The notes: generated from the sequence alone by a model not told the origin. A DNA stretch of 29,611 bases from Candidatus Absconditabacterales bacterium (GCA_023228925.1 JALOAF010000014.1:1-29611), one strand, 5' to 3'. Shown: positions 1 to 10,271, numbered from the stretch's first letter. Numbers and translations are program-made.

Positions 1-752
1 TCATCTAATGATTTGTTCTTTTCCTCTACTTTTTTTTTATCTTCGTCTACTTTTTTTTTATATTCATCAGCTTTTTTTTTATCTTCGTCTACTTTTTTTT
101 TATATTCATCAGCTTTTTTTTTATCTTCCTTTATTTGTTCTCAATCTTTTTGTGCGTCTTTAATTTTAACTTCTAGTTCTTTAATATCTTCATCTAATTT
201 TTTCCCTTCTTCATCTAATTTTTTCCCTTCTTCATCTAATTTTTTCCCTTCTTCATCTAATAAATAAATACTAATATCTCATTGAATATTTTCTTTTATT
301 TTAGGATATAAGTATAAGTAATAGGGGTTTCAGTCAATTATTGCTTTACATTTTGGTCGCAATATTGTTTCTTCTCAGCCAAGTGTTAGTACTATGAATG
401 CAAGTTTCCCTTCATCATCGTATTTTCAAGTAAAGTGCCTAATGATATGTTTTTCATAAATGTGTCGTAAATCACTTTGTGTAGCTTTATTCCATAACCT
501 ATTAAATTCGCTTTTTTCGTCATTAGTTAAAATATTTCATTCCATAAAAAATGCTTTTATTTGTGCGCTATCTGGTGTGTTGATGTTTATGATCATAGCA
601 CTAGCGGTATTGTCTGTAATGTTTGCTAACTTTTCAGCCTTATTGTATTCTTCATTGTTTAGTGTTTTTGCTATAGCATCATTAATTTGAGTAAAAAGAC
701 TTGTGGCAACAACCATAGAGACAACAAACCCTTGTTTTAATTTATTATTCAT
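1..752 (-). CDS. Secreted repeat-rich coiled-coil protein, C-terminus cut by window edge
   Basis: I do not recognise a family. With TGA as Gly the frame is open from ATG at 752 to the window edge (250 codons), so the C-terminus is missing. Residues 1-28 look like a signal peptide (basic start, hydrophobic core VVSMVVATSLF, Ala-rich end). A soluble region of about 130 residues follows. Near residues 163-188 are tandem LDEEGKK heptads, and near residues 207-244 a 14-residue unit (DKKKADEYKKKVDE) repeats; both predict a long charged coiled coil. The units are almost identical at DNA level, so their number probably varies. It has its own promoter and diverges from the coiled-coil gene at 892. A cell-surface or envelope role is inference only. 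Confidence 0.75.
20..262 (-). repeat. Two in-frame tandem repeat arrays, 42-bp and 21-bp units
   Basis: Positions about 20-130 hold a roughly 42-bp unit encoding 14 residues rich in Lys, Asp and Glu. Positions about 189-262 hold a 21-bp unit encoding LDEEGKK. Unit lengths are multiples of 21, so gain or loss keeps the frame. Confidence 0.8.
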
Positions 753-787
753 TTTTTAATTGAGGAATTAAAATATTTGATAGTTCA

Positions 788-815
788 ATAATACCTATTT
801 TTTTACAAAAGTCAA
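788..815 (-). promoter_or_regulatory. Promoter of the secreted coiled-coil gene
   Basis: On the minus strand TTGACT (815-810) is followed after 16 bp by TATTAT (793-788), about 36 bp before the ATG at 752. It lies back to back with the plus-strand promoter at 825. Confidence 0.6.
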
Positions 816-824
816 ATCAAATTT

Positions 825-852
825 TTGACAGATATTTTTTTTTGATTACAAT
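825..852 (+). promoter_or_regulatory. Promoter of the 892 coiled-coil gene
   Basis: A perfect TTGACA at 825-830 is followed after 16 bp by TACAAT at 847-852, giving an expected start near 859 and a leader of about 33 nt. The 753-891 gap between the two divergent genes holds these two promoters and nothing else I can see. Confidence 0.65.
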
Positions 853-891
853 AAATGGTGGAACACTTTATTTATATTATTATTAATAAAT

Positions 892-3177
892 ATGAATGTT
901 GAAAACAAAATGTTTGAAACACTAAATACAACAGAAACAACAACATTTCATAGTGAAGAGGTTGTTTGAAATAAAGAAAAACTGATACAGAATAAAGAAG
1001 AAGTAATACAGCATATTCAAACTATAAATGATTTTACTTTTATATGACTAGAGGCTTCTTATGTTTCCGGTTTGTATGATAAAATTTTGTGAGAATTAGA
1101 AAACGAGGAAATATGAAATAAGAAAGTTTTTGATATACTTGATTATACTCAAATAGAAAATATTTTAATATACAATATGGTAAATGAGTTAATTGATAAA
1201 CAGAAAAAATATAGGGGAGAAAATAATGAAACAAAAGTTCAAGATAATGAAACAAAAGTTCAAGATAATGAAACAAAAATAAATGTTAAAGATAAGGTAG
1301 CAGATATATTTCACACGACTATTATTGATAACCACGAACAATCGGAAGAAGTTCAGAAACAATTAGAAGAAACTCACGAACAATCAGAAGAAGTTCAGAA
1401 ACAATTAGAAGAAACTCACGAACAATCAGAAGAAGTTCAGAAACAATTAGACAACAAATTTATATCTAGAATTAAGGTAATAAAGACTCTTTATATGTCT
1501 TTAGATGATAGTTTAAGGTGAACGTCTGATGAAATAGAATTGTCTAAAAAAAATATTGAACTATCTCAAGAGTATTGATTAGATGTAAAAGATGAGGATG
1601 GTGTAGATTACTTAACTCGTTATGCTCAATATTTGGTCAGTTTTAATAAGATACAGGAAAAAATAAATAGTTGATTAGAGCTGAATGAAAAGGAGAAGGA
1701 ATTTGTAGCAATGTTTACAGAATTAAATCAAAATTTAGGCATAGAAATTGCGATTGCTATTCCCATTACACTTAAATCAATGAAGGCTGAAACTTATGAA
1801 ACTAAGATAGTTCGTCGTTCAACATCTTTGAAAGATGCTACTGATTCTGATGCGATTTTAGATAACAAAAACATACAAAAGCATATAGACAATAAAGCAA
1901 AAGAACCAAAAAATCTTAATTTAAATATAGGTTTATCTGAATTATCAGATTTGCCTAGATATGCGATTAAAAAATTCAAAGCGAAGTATTCTGAATATAG
2001 CGATATTGTGTTAGATGACTGAACAATAAATAAAGAAAAAGAAAAAAATGTTGATAAAGCGACTCTTGATAAAATTATTGAGGAATATGTTGCACAATAT
2101 GAAGAAGAAAAGAAAAAAGAGATATTAAGAAAGATACACGAAAGGGCGTTGATAGGTTGTTTTAAGGGATTGACGACATATTTTGATATCAATAGTATCA
2201 ATCAAGAAAATTTTATAAAAGATATAAAATTAAATATAAACGATGATATTACAGTAAATAATCATGAATTGTATGTTAGATGAAGTATTAAATGAAAAAA
2301 TATATGAATTTATTATAATATGGATAATTGAACAGTAGAAATGGATGATTTTTTACATAAAGATGGAGAATGAAATTTATTTGTTTGAGCTAATCATTGA
2401 ATAAGAGAAAAATTAGCTTTTACACTACCGACATACGATGATTTAGTGAAGGAGTGATGAAAAATAGATTTTTCAGGAATATTGAAAAAGAATGATACAG
2501 AAAAAGATATTGATGAGCAGATTCAAAAAACTCTCGATAAAACAATGGATAGTAGTTTCAAAAATGAGAATATAAATAAATTTATTGTTTGAAAACATAT
2601 GGAGGAGTACGTAGCAGAACAAGAAATATTAAATCATATATTCCAAAACCGACTTACTTGAGCGAATTACGATCCTAATTTAGATTTTAGGCAAAGAGAT
2701 ATAAAAATTGAGAAATCTAATAATCTTAATCAACATAAACTTTTATCTATAATTAATAATACTATAGAAGCTCAAAAAACTCCGAACGGTTTACAAAGAT
2801 TTAGACAAGCTATAAATAAATTAGATTATTTTATAGAAAGAGCTAAGTCTGAAAATAAATCTGAAAAAACGAGTTGTGATCTATTTAATGAGCTTTTTAG
2901 TAAAGATAAAATGAAAGATTGAAGTAATTTTTGGAAAAATAATAGCGGTAAAATGAATTATTTAATATTTTTTGATATAGTGAGGTCCTGAACATGAAGT
3001 AGCGATTGGAATAATGATTCAAAGATTGATTTAAATTTATTGGAGAAAGTTAATTTAATATTAGAAAATGGGGGATCGCTAAAGGACACCAATGATTTGG
3101 TTGTTCAAGAAAGAGTTTCAAATTATTTGGAATCAGGTGAAGAAAAAGCTTTATTAGAGGAAATTGAATGAATTTAG
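892..3177 (+). CDS. Large coiled-coil repeat protein of unknown function
   Basis: 761 residues when TGA is Gly; no family recognised. There is no signal peptide or membrane segment. Residues about 112-132 repeat NETKVQD three times, and residues about 148-186 repeat HEQSEEVQKQLEET about three times, an obvious coiled coil. The rest is Lys/Glu/Asn/Ile-rich and probably helical, apart from a short Gly-containing section around residues 463-510. It is divergent from the secreted coiled-coil gene at 752, which uses the same design of perfect in-frame DNA repeats, so the two may work together (inference). The frame ends at TAG 3175-3177 but stays open for 18 more codons to TAA 3232-3234, just before the terminator, so the TAG may be a recent nonsense change. 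Confidence 0.8.
1225..1287 (+). repeat. 21-bp in-frame tandem repeat, 3 units
   Basis: Units start at 1225, 1246 and 1267. The first two are identical (encoding NETKVQD); the third diverges after about 12 bp. Confidence 0.85.
1333..1449 (+). repeat. 42-bp in-frame tandem repeat, 2.8 units
   Basis: Units start at 1333, 1375 and 1417, encoding HEQSEEVQKQLEET. Units 1 and 2 differ at about one base (cgg/cag), and the third is partial. Near-identity points to recent slippage or recombination. Confidence 0.85.
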
Positions 3178-3236
3178 GTCGGAATATGAGAAAAGAAATT
3201 ATGTATAGAAGATAGTATTTGATTGAGTGAATAATT

Positions 3237-3262
3237 AACACACAAGCTACTTGTGTGTTTTT
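3237..3262 (+). terminator. Rho-independent terminator of the 892 gene
   Basis: A perfect 10-bp stem (aacacacaag / cttgtgtgtt) with a 3-nt loop is followed by T residues. It lies 3 nt after the TAA at 3232-3234. Confidence 0.8.
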
Positions 3263-3387
3263 CATTTGAAAACAAAAACCTATTCATTACAGTCGGATGT
3301 GTTGAGTAGTAAGTTTATAAAAAATTTCTTCCCTTAACTCCGATAAATCAGGGTTCGGGAAGTTGCTTTATAAGTACAGACACAGAA

Positions 3388-3462
3388 TTCTCCCCCATTG
3401 GAGAAGTTGTTCTAGTGCTGCGCCCCGCAGTAGGGCGGGGTAGCATCCTCCCCCAAGGGAGG
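3388..3462. repeat. Cluster of three GC-rich hairpins
   Basis: Three short inverted repeats stand in a row in an otherwise AT-rich gap: TTCTCC/GGAGAA (3388-3405), CCCCGC/GCGGGG (3423-3440) and CCTCCC/GGGAGG (3447-3462). The 3263-3520 gap has no gene I can support. The block looks like a REP-type or degraded dispersed element rather than a terminator, because no T-run follows. Confidence 0.55.
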
Positions 3463-3520
3463 GATTCTAATTGAGAACTTTACAAACTTTATAGTTTTTT
3501 TATCTTTTAATCAATTTTTT

Positions 3521-4747
3521 ATGTTTCAAGTAAAATATTCTAGTTGACTTAGATGAGAGGTGACAATTTGAGCTAGTAAAAATGCATCATTACCAATAGT
3601 AGCAGCAAACTTTCTTTTAGACAATAAAGTAAAATTAACCAACAAACCATGAATTGTAGATGTTCAAGTACTAGAAGAAATTTTTGAAGAAGCAAAATCT
3701 AAATCAACAGATTTTTTTGATTTAACTATGGAAAAGGCTACAAAGATTAGAACTTCAATTCTACTTATCCCATACGGATTATGTAGACACAAAAAAGTAA
3801 AATTTATTGGAAGTGGTGGATGTAATATCTGAAAAAGACCTTTGGATACATTTGATGATTGATTGGCACAAGCTGGTATCAAAATTACTAACGATGACTT
3901 CAAGACTTATGAAGTTGTGGGAAACCCAAAGAAAAATATTATGATGCAGGAATTTTCTGTGACTGCAACAGAAGCATTGCTTACTTATCTGGCTTTTACT
4001 AATAATTTTGACTATGAAATAAATATTTATCAAGTAGCCATAGAGCCTCATGTCAGAAATCTTATCAAATTTTTGAATAATGCTTGAGCAGATATTACAT
4101 TAAATGTAGATCATAGTATTGTTGTTAGGCCTTCAGATATTCAAATCAAAAATCATGAATTTACTATTATTCCAGATTACATTGCTGCTGGTACTTATTT
4201 TGCTATAGGAGCTGGTGCAGATGATAGCGAAATCACAATCAAAAATGTAGATGTAGATGATTTATCTTCTATGTATAGTATTGCAAATAGAATTTGAATA
4301 GATTTCAAAATAGTAGACAAACATACTATCAAAGTAAACTCATTCAATAAAAAAAACTATAAAGCTATCAAATTTGAAACAAGAATCTATCCTGGATTCC
4401 CTACTGATTTACAATCAATATTTGGTACATTGCTTACACAAGCTGATTGAGTATCCAAAATATTTGAAACTCTATTTGAATGAAGATTTGGATATCTAAA
4501 CGAATTAGAAAACTTATGAGCAAAAATAGAAATACTGAATCCTCATCAAGCAATAGTTATTTGACCAGTTAAATTAAAATGATGATATGTGACCTCTACA
4601 GATCTTAGATGATGATGAGCTATGGTTTTAGCATGAATTATGGCTAAATGAACAACAAATATTATGAACGAAAATATTATTTTGAGATGATATGACAATA
4701 TTATAGAAAATCTTCAAAATATTTGAGTAGATATTAAACACATTTAG
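3521..4747 (+). CDS. murA: UDP-N-acetylglucosamine 1-carboxyvinyltransferase
   Basis: Transfers enolpyruvate from PEP to UDP-GlcNAc, the first committed step of peptidoglycan synthesis, in the cytoplasm. The 408 residues fit the family length. Visible landmarks are the N-terminal GASKNA substrate motif (about residues 21-26), the catalytic loop GGCNIGKRP with the PEP-binding Cys at residue 101, and the C-terminal DLRGGGAMVLAG segment that corresponds to DLRAGAALVLAG in typical MurA. Roughly two thirds of the glycines are TGA. The start is the only ATG that keeps the N-terminal beta strand. It stands alone between repeat-bearing gaps. The Cys is retained rather than changed to Asp, so classical fosfomycin sensitivity is expected from family knowledge. 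Confidence 0.95.
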
Positions 4748-4803
4748 AGCATATATTTTTTGTTACAAAAAATCCACTATACACAAACTATCACTCTGGG
4801 TTA

Positions 4804-4836
4804 GCCCCTTTAATAAGAGGGTTGGGGAGTTGTTTT
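4804..4836 (+). terminator. Possible terminator of murA within a repeat
   Basis: CCCC (4804) can pair with GGGG about 20 nt later around an inner CCT/AGG pairing, and the hairpin is followed by a TTTTT run. It overlaps a GC-rich repeat block, so it may be a repeat that doubles as a terminator. Confidence 0.35.
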
Positions 4837-4837
4837 T

Positions 4838-5077
4838 CGCCCCCCCCTTAGCAAGGGGTTGGGGGGATCGTTTGCAGATTCTCCGTCATTCTGAGCGTAG
4901 CGAAGAATCCATGTGCAGAATGCTTGTTGTTCTGAATAATCCATATTCAATAAGTGGATATTTCGCCTTACAGGCTCAATATGACCGAACATCGTCATTC
5001 TGAGCAAAGCGAAGAATCCATTTTCACACAACCCACTTACAGCCAATGGATATTTCGGCTCATGGGCTCAATATGAC
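4838..5077. repeat. Dispersed repeat cluster 1
   Basis: The murA to UPF0489 gap holds a C/G-rich palindrome (about 4838-4868) and two copies of a 27-bp repeat, GTCATTCTGAGC..AGCGAAGAATCCA (4885-4911 and 4994-5020). Each is followed by a second repeat containing TTTCG..GGGCTCAATATGAC (about 4955-4984 and 5048-5077). The same pair recurs near 6.8 kb and 22 kb. No coding potential is supported. Confidence 0.75.
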
Positions 5078-5110
5078 ACAGTGCTGTTATTTCAATAACT
5101 TAAAAATTTC

Positions 5111-5668
5111 ATGCATAAACAATACTTAACTCCAATTAAAGAATGAACACTACAAGATGTAAGATTATGATCTCATATAGTCTTTGAAGAAATAGATGAA
5201 AAATGAGTTTTACATCAATGTACTTGATTGGAGTATATAGTCAAAATTAAACCAAATATCGTTGTTGTAGACAATCACGACCGTGTTTTAGAATTTCGGG
5301 AAAAATGATTGCCTGTAATACATATAGATCAACATACTGATATGAGACCAGTTTGACCAGAATGAGTAAATGTTGGAAATTTTCTTCGTCATGCCTTGGA
5401 TTCCTGATTAATCCCCTCTGTTAAACAAGTGAATACTGAGTATACTTTAACAACATTAGATTTATGAATTTTTGATTTTGAAAATTGAGTTATTCTTGAT
5501 ATAGATCTAGATTTTTGGCATCCAGATATGAGCATAGAACAATATCAAAAAACAATTGATATTACAAAAAAACTAATAAAAAAGAGTAGAACAGTCACAA
5601 TAGCAACTTCTCCATATTTTTTAGATCAAAAGCTAGCTCTAAAAATCTTGAACGATTTGTTAAAATAA
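5111..5668 (+). CDS. UPF0489-family (arginase-fold) protein
   Basis: 185 residues with TGA as Gly. The motifs IHIDQHTDM (about residues 75-83) and ILDIDLDFW (about residues 127-135) are the two Asp/His-rich metal-site signatures of the UPF0489 family, which is related to the ureohydrolase/arginase/deacetylase fold. That suggests a metal-dependent hydrolase, but the substrate is unknown. It is cytoplasmic, with no signal or membrane segment. The start is the first ATG after the repeat cluster and no Shine-Dalgarno is visible. It converges on the minus-strand gene at 5698 and shares a bidirectional terminator with it. Confidence 0.75.
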
Positions 5669-5698
5669 AAAATACCGCCCTTATGCGGACAGTATTTT
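5669..5698. terminator. Bidirectional terminator between convergent genes
   Basis: AAAATA-CCGC, a 6-nt loop, then GCGG-ACAG-TATTTT: a bulged hairpin flanked by an A-run on one side and a T-run on the other, so it can act in both directions. It touches the TGA of the minus-strand gene. Confidence 0.6.
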
Positions 5699-6357
5699 CA
5701 TACAATATCAATTATCGAAAGTCGACGAACAATTCGATCAACTTCCATTTCAATTTTTTCAAAAACCATTTCTCCGTTTGTCTCTTTTATGCTATTTTCT
5801 ATAAAAGACATAATGGACATTTTCCCGTCTACATAATATAAAAATACTGATATAGAAAGTTTAGAACCTTCACATTCAAACTCTATATTATGTATTTCTC
5901 CAATTTTCTTTGAAAAATTGAATAAATTTTTTAAGCCTCGAGGACATTTATCATTTTCCAATAAACAAGCTTGGAATCTGATATTACTATTTTTTTTGCA
6001 TTTAACTTTAATCCCTTTTAATTCTAGAATCAGAATTAAAGCTCTATACATTTCGATCGTAATGGTGTGCTGTCCTCCCTTTATTCCAGATAGAATAAGC
6101 AAAGATTTTGAAATATCTTCAAACTTATTTCTGAAAAAGTGATATTTTTTAATTTTTTTTTTCACTTCTTCTTTTATAAGATACTCTAATTCTTCAAAAT
6201 TTTTTCTTTCATCATTTTCCTGGAATAATTCATAACCGTACGGCTTTTTGTACGGCCTCGTATTCTCTTCCTCTGGGAAGGGAATAGAGGTTTTTGATTC
6301 CAAAACATATTTGACCAATGCCAATAAGTTAAAGAATCTTTTTTTAAGATCTTCCAT
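5698..6357 (-). CDS. Hypothetical protein, TGA-terminated, probably acquired from a standard-code genome
   Basis: 219 residues, family not recognised. It is a charged, probably cytoplasmic helical protein with a Lys-rich stretch near residues 65-72, a SGIKGGQHT segment near residue 93 and Cys residues near 122-160. No signal peptide or membrane segment is visible. It is unlike its neighbours in code use: all ten glycines are GGN, whereas murA uses TGA for about two thirds, and the frame ends in TGA directly before a hairpin. If that TGA were read as Gly, translation would run more than 60 codons antisense into the 5111 gene with no TAA or TAG (checked back to 5521). The simplest reading is recent transfer from an organism where UGA is a stop. 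It has a good promoter of the local type. Confidence 0.8.
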   Translation of the reverse strand: MEDLKKRFFNLLALVKYVLESKTSIPFPEEENTRPYKKPYGYELFQENDERKNFEELEYLIKEEVKKKIKKYHFFRNKFEDISKSLLILSGIKGGQHTITIEMYRALILILELKGIKVKCKKNSNIRFQACLLENDKCPRGLKNLFNFSKKIGEIHNIEFECEGSKLSISVFLYYVDGKMSIMSFIENSIKETNGEMVFEKIEMEVDRIVRRLSIIDIV

Positions 6358-6380
6358 TTTTTTTTGTTTTTTGTTCTACA

Positions 6381-6408
6381 ACTATAAGATTTTATTTATA
6401 TAAGTCAA
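6381..6408 (-). promoter_or_regulatory. Promoter of the TGA-terminated gene
   Basis: On the minus strand TTGACT (6408-6403) is followed after 16 bp by TATAGT (6386-6381), about 24 bp before the ATG at 6357. Confidence 0.6.
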
Positions 6409-6480
6409 TACAATGTTTTATTAAAATAAAAACAATAATTGCAACTGTTGTTTTTGCGCTGTCACTTTGTTTGTTTCATT

Positions 6481-6529
6481 GTCATTCTGAGCAAAGCGAA
6501 GCATGCTTCGTAGAACTGCGAAGAATCCA
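6481..6529. repeat. Dispersed GTCATTCTGAGC repeat with internal insertion
   Basis: A copy of the 27-bp repeat family in which a short palindromic stretch around GCATGC splits the usual AGCGAAGAATCC end. It belongs to the dense repeat cluster at 6470-6880. A truncated copy starts at 6545 and a full copy lies at 6773-6799. Confidence 0.65.
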
Positions 6530-6560
6530 TTTTCACATAGCACCGTCATTCTGAATAATC

Positions 6561-6643
6561 TGTCATTTCGAAGTATTCTACCTTGCGAGAAATCCCCTTT
6601 AATACTTTTAGATCTCTCGCAACAATACCAACTCGAGATGACA
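6561..6643. repeat. MITE-like element, copy 1 (83 bp)
   Basis: Begins TGTCATTTCGAAG and ends ACTCGAGATGACA, so the ends form imperfect inverted repeats (TGTCATYTCGA). An internal palindrome (TTGCGAGAAATC with GATCTCTCGC) makes the whole unit a long hairpin. Too short to encode anything. A lone end-like piece (ACTCGAGATGACA) follows at about 6661-6673. Confidence 0.7.
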
Positions 6644-6681
6644 TAAGAGCAATAATATTCACTCGAGATGACATATTCTAC

Positions 6682-6765
6682 TGTCATTTCGAAGTGCTCT
6701 ATCTTGCGAGAAATCTTACTTTAATACTATTAGATCTCTCGTAACAATAACGACTCGAGATGACA
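6682..6765. repeat. MITE-like element, copy 2 (84 bp)
   Basis: Same ends and internal palindrome as the copy at 6561, in the same orientation, differing at a modest number of positions. Followed at 6773 by another GTCATTCTGAGC repeat. Confidence 0.7.
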
Positions 6766-6822
6766 CAGCACCGTCATTCTGAGCATAGCGAAGAATCCAC
6801 TTACAAACTCTCTGTTAAATAC

Positions 6823-6846
6823 AAAAAAAGCCCCCTTAATAGGGGG
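6823..6846 (-). terminator. Terminator downstream of gyrB
   Basis: On the minus strand CCCCCT-ATTA-AGGGGG is followed by C and seven T. It lies about 63 nt past the gyrB stop, inside the repeat cluster. Confidence 0.7.
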
Positions 6847-6908
6847 AAAGAGGAATTTTCGTTCTATGGGCTCAATATGACTCAACACTTTACAATAAAT
6901 GGATAATC

Positions 6909-8804
<1,896 letters not shown>

Positions 8805-8859
8805 AAAAATATAGTTTAAAATTTAAATAATAGTTTATTATATTTTGTATCGTAATTTG

Positions 8860-10134
8860 TTATAGTTCTGTATCATCAATTTCCGATAAATATTCTTGAT
8901 AAGAATAATCTATTTCGTCTTCATCAGTTTCTGTTTTTTTAACTCTTTTTCATTTTTTTCTTTTTCACATTTTTTCCAACTCTTCTATCTTAGCAATATC
9001 ATCTTCAATTCCTAGTATTCTTAATAATCATTCATGATCTTTTAGTTTTTGAATAACTTTTTGTTCTATTTGTCTTACTCTTTCTCTAGTTACATCAAAC
9101 TCTTCTCCTACTTGCTCCAATGTATATCTTGGTCCATCTATCCCATATCTCATTTTAATAATTTTTGATTCTCTATCATCTAGCATAGAAAGGATAGTGT
9201 CCAAATTGTTTCTTAATGCGTTTTTTTCTGCAAATTGGTCTGGTCTCAGAGTATTTCCATCTTCTATAATATCAGCAAGAGTGTCTCTTCATTCATCTCC
9301 AATTTCTCTATCTAGTGATACATTTCAAAATATAACTTCTTCAAGTTTTTTGATCTTCTTCATTGGAAAATCTAGTTCTTTACCAATTTCTTTACTAGTT
9401 GGTTCTCTACCAAATTTTTGAAACAAAAGTTGATATGTTTTATTATAGCTATTTATTTCATCTATTAGGTGCACAGGTATTCTTACATTTTTTGTCATAT
9501 CGGCTATGGCTTTTGTGATAGATTGCTTTATCCACCAAGTAGCATAGGTGCTAAATTTGAATTCTTTATCAGGATCAAACTTTTCAATAGCCTTTATCAA
9601 TCATATATTTCATTCTTGTATTAAATCAGAAAAACTCAATCTACTACCAAAATACTTTTTGGCAATACTAATAACTAATCTTAAATTAGACTCTATTAAA
9701 ACTTTTTTTGCTTCTTCATCTCATTTTTTGATTTTTCTTGCAATATCTCTTTCTTCTTCTCAAGTTAATAAAGGAATTTTTGATATATCGTTGAAATATA
9801 GCTTTATGAAATCTTTAAATTGTTTGTCATTGGTTCTATATGTGGTTTCATATAATTCTATTTTTCATAATTTACTTTTTTCTACTAAAGCCTGAGCATC
9901 TTTTTCTAAATTTTCTTCAATCGTAATAATTTTTACACTTAATTTTTCTGTTAATTCATAGAATTTTTCTAACAATTTAGCACTAAGATCAACATCATCA
10001 ACCTCAGAAATAATGTCTTCTTCTTGTACGGTTCCAGTTTTAAATCATTTATTTAACAATAGTTGTAGTGGTTTGGTTAATTCACTAATATCATCTTCAA
10101 GTTTTTCCCACAATTGTTGTTTAATTTTTGACAT
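8860..10134 (-). CDS. rpoD: Primary RNA polymerase sigma factor (RpoD/SigA type)
   Basis: Directs core RNA polymerase to -35/-10 promoters. 424 residues. After an acidic N-terminal region, region 2 is clear ([19 protein letters not shown] then [13 protein letters not shown], about residues 169-200), then region 3 and region 4 with the helix-turn-helix [19 protein letters not shown] (about residues 335-354). Region 1.1 is short or divergent. The C-terminal tail is acidic with basic KMGKRKGKR before it. This factor would read the TTGACA/TATAAT promoters seen in the window. Its own promoter probably overlaps the plus-strand promoter at 10167 (minus-strand TTGTCA, 17 bp, TTAAAA), which leaves only a very short leader. 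Confidence 0.93.
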
Positions 10135-10166
10135 ATAGCAACTATTTTAATAATAAAGCGAAATAT

Positions 10167-10194
10167 TTGACAAATATATTTTTTTATATATAAT
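10167..10194 (+). promoter_or_regulatory. Consensus promoter upstream of a small RNA or ruvA leader
   Basis: TTGACA (10167-10172), a 16-bp spacer, then TATAAT (10189-10194): both hexamers perfect. Expected start near 10201. It is divergent from, and overlaps the likely -35 of, the sigma gene promoter. Confidence 0.7.
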
Positions 10195-10200
10195 ATAAAC

Positions 10201-10271
10201 TGTGTGATAGAGTTCTAGCAACAGTTATTAAGTTCACAAAAGCATTCTAATAGCAATATTAGAATGTTTTT
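10201..10271 (+). ncRNA. Candidate short transcript: small RNA or attenuator upstream of ruvA
   Basis: A perfect promoter ends at 10194, and about 70 nt after the expected start there is a 9-bp stem (cattctaat / attagaatg) with a TTTT run, with no open frame of note between. This would give a free RNA of about 70 nt, or an attenuated leader for the 10282 frame and ruvA. I recognise no known RNA family. Confidence 0.45.
10243..10271 (+). terminator. Terminator or attenuator hairpin
   Basis: cattctaat (10243-10251) pairs perfectly with attagaatg (10258-10266) around a 6-nt loop, followed by TTTTTAATTT. It lies upstream of genes in the same direction, so it either ends a small RNA or attenuates ruvA. 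Confidence 0.6.

Noticed and set aside
1225..1449. CRISPR-like or regulatory direct repeats
   Set aside because: The units are contiguous, in frame, multiples of 21 bp and encode heptad coiled coil, with no spacers.
1794..2201. 135-codon minus-strand open frame inside the 892 coiled-coil gene
   Set aside because: Antisense of a Lys/Glu-rich coding region gives a Ser/Phe/Leu-rich shadow; the plus-strand frame is continuous with TGA as Gly and has the repeats.
4810..5046. 78-codon minus-strand open frame across the repeat cluster
   Set aside because: It is made of the dispersed repeats themselves, with runs of G/C palindrome at its end, and has no family resemblance.
5918..6142. Plus-strand open frame inside the TGA-terminated gene
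   Set aside because: Antisense to a longer frame with a promoter and terminator; hydrophobic low-complexity translation typical of an antisense shadow.
6421..6687. 88-codon minus-strand open frame
   Set aside because: It runs through the MITE-like and GTCATTCTGAGC repeats; similar translations arise wherever these repeats occur.
9548..9895. 115-codon plus-strand open frame inside the sigma gene
   Set aside because: Antisense shadow of sigma regions 1.2-2.
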